NCBI GenBank assembly: GCA_002724505.1
Contig: PBOV01000093.1
Coordinates: 1 to 6,765 of the forward strand
DNA length: 6,765 nucleotides
DNA from: Rhodospirillaceae bacterium
GTDB lineage: Bacteria; Pseudomonadota; Alphaproteobacteria; MPNO01; UBA2964
Direction of reading: 5' to 3'
Positions 5,720 to 6,765 of the stretch are shown here, piece by piece (within the stretch, counting starts at the first letter, position 1; every line of letters begins with the position of its first letter). The notes beneath the pieces are model-generated. The model searched no databases. It was not told where the DNA came from and saw only the letters and a list, made by a program, of their open reading frames with translations. Made by a program: the position numbers and the translations under genes.

Positions 5720-6765
5720 CAGGCACTTACGCCTTTTGCCATAAGATCTGCCATTCGGCGAACAAAGGCTGTGGGGTCGGGCAAGGCCTCGCCTTCAAGA
5801 ATACGCGCCTGATCAAGAAGCAGCCACGCTGCATCACTGACTTTGGTTCCGGCGCCATCAACGCCGGAGATCCCTGCTAACGCGGTGATGAGTGGATGCT
5901 TAGCATTAATTTCTAATACACGTTTGACTTGCTCATTGAGTTGGTTGTGCTGGCGTAACAGCTGTTCAAGACGGATGTCCATATCGCCTTCTTCCGCGCT
6001 AAGACAGACCGGACTGTCTGTGAGGCGGTTGGAAAGACGAACATCTTTTACGTTATCGCCTAGTTCTAGCTTAACCATAGCGACCAGGGCGTCGATTCCC
6101 GGTACATTTTCTTCGTCTGAATTTTTACCATCTTTTTCATCGATAGCGTCAGAGTTCTCTTCTTTGATTGTATCTAAGTCGTTGCCGGCGCGAGTGGCCG
6201 ACCTCAACGGTTTGCCTTCATGTTCACCTACTGCAGGCAGCCAAAATTCATCGACCGGGTCAGTCATCAGTAATACTTCGATGCCGCGAGCACGAAAGCC
6301 CTCGAGTTGAGGGCTTTTACCAAGAGCACTTATTTCTTCGCCGGAAATATAATAAATAGCTTCCTGGCCTTCTTTCATACGTCCTACGTAGTCCTCAAGG
6401 CTGGTCAGCGCATCATTGTGAGTGCTGTTAAAACGCGAGAGTTTGAGGATAGCTTCGCGGTTCTCCTGATCCTCATAAATCCCTTCTTTAATAACAGCAC
6501 CAAAGTTTTCCCAAAAGGTTTTGAATTCCTCCGGTTTCTTTTCTGCGAGTTTTTTAAGTTCGGTTAATACTCGCTTAACCAGTGCCTTTTTAATTCTCGT
6601 AAGCGCCGGGTTATTCTGTAACATTTCGCGGCTGACATTGAGCGGTAAATCTTCTGAATCAATTAGCCCCTTCATGAAACGCAGCCAGGGCGGACAGAGT
6701 CCGTCACAATCGTCAGTTATAAAGACGCGTTTGACGTAAAGTTTGACCCCATGTTTCCTTTCAGG
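5719..6765 (-). CDS. htpG: Molecular chaperone HtpG (Hsp90 family), 3' part
   Basis: ATP-dependent cytosolic chaperone; 348 C-terminal residues are visible and the gene runs off the right edge. By comparison with E. coli HtpG (624 aa) about 290 N-terminal residues, including the ATPase domain, are missing. The frame is open to the window edge and already reads KLYVKRVFITDD before the first internal Met, so the Met at 6675 is not the start. The middle-domain catalytic loop LPLNVSREMLQNN is present with the arginine (visible residue 46) and glutamine (50) that contact ATP in Hsp90 proteins. Then come FWENFGAVIKEG and SLEDYVGRMKEGQEAIYYI. An acidic linker (NSDAIDEKDGKNSDEEN) precedes the C-terminal dimerisation domain (VKDVRLSNRLTDSPVCLSAEEG). 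The stop overlaps the ATG of the downstream hydrolase by one base. Its promoter lies outside the window. Confidence 0.97.
   Translation of the reverse strand, partial: PERKHGVKLYVKRVFITDDCDGLCPPWLRFMKGLIDSEDLPLNVSREMLQNNPALTRIKKALVKRVLTELKKLAEKKPEEFKTFWENFGAVIKEGIYEDQENREAILKLSRFNSTHNDALTSLEDYVGRMKEGQEAIYYISGEEISALGKSPQLEGFRARGIEVLLMTDPVDEFWLPAVGEHEGKPLRSATRAGNDLDTIKEENSDAIDEKDGKNSDEENVPGIDALVAMVKLELGDNVKDVRLSNRLTDSPVCLSAEEGDMDIRLEQLLRQHNQLNEQVKRVLEINAKHPLITALAGISGVDGAGTKVSDAAWLLLDQARILEGEALPDPTAFVRRMADLMAKGVSA

Noticed and set aside
5843..5872. Short inverted repeat CCGGCG / CGCCGG in htpG
   Set aside because: A short GC-rich stem within a Gly/Asp/Ala-coding segment (GVDGAG), easily explained by codon use.
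5843..6310. 155-codon Ser-rich open frame opposite htpG
   Set aside because: Its Ser/Arg/Pro-rich composition is the usual shadow of an acidic and Leu-rich coding strand, and htpG is certain.
6673..6675. Met at 6675 as a start of a 318-residue protein
   Set aside because: The frame stays open to the window edge and the upstream residues (KLYVKRVFITDD) are clearly HtpG, so this is an internal methionine.

Overview
The window holds a complete five-gene branched-chain/hydrophobic amino-acid-type ABC importer operon (HAAT family) on the + strand. Facing it from the right is a two-gene unit on the - strand: the 3' part of htpG followed by a metallo-beta-lactamase-fold hydrolase. The organism is probably an alphaproteobacterium of moderate GC content. 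This rests mainly on the HtpG segment (the wording around LPLNVSREMLQNN and FWENFGAVIKEG) and the style of the liv proteins. It is an inference from family resemblance, not a database result.

Layout: positions 1-105 carry the last 34 codons of an unidentified gene. Its TGA overlaps by one base the ATG of a 31-codon small ORF (105-200) with a hydrophobic N-terminal half. The stop of that small ORF overlaps by one base the best start of livH (200-1138). The same TGATG junction links livH to livM (1138-2043). livM and livG (2040-2825) share ATGA. livG and livF (2815-3516) overlap by 11 bases, with a strong Shine-Dalgarno inside livG. After a 54-base gap comes the periplasmic binding protein gene livK (3571-4755). 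A strong intrinsic terminator (4782-4809) closes the operon. Its T-tract runs into the stop codon of the convergent hydrolase gene (4808-5719, - strand), whose ATG in turn overlaps the htpG stop (5719) by one base. htpG continues beyond the right edge.

How the genes work together: LivK should capture the substrate in the periplasm, LivH and LivM form the membrane channel, and LivG and LivF hydrolyse ATP on the cytoplasmic side. The exact substrate cannot be read from the sequence. HAAT systems of this kind carry leucine/isoleucine/valine but also other amino acids, amides, urea or aromatic acids. The unknown gene coupled upstream may encode an enzyme acting on the imported compound. On the other strand, the HtpG chaperone and the hydrolase are probably co-translated, but a functional link is not evident.

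Most of the window is ordinary, and I see no new multi-gene system. The points that deserve a second look are a perfect, codon-aligned 24-bp palindrome inside livG, the coupled 31-codon ORF before livH, and the overlapping htpG/hydrolase junction. There is no gene-free stretch over 300 bases, and I saw no tRNA, rRNA, CRISPR array, insertion sequence or phage-like gene.
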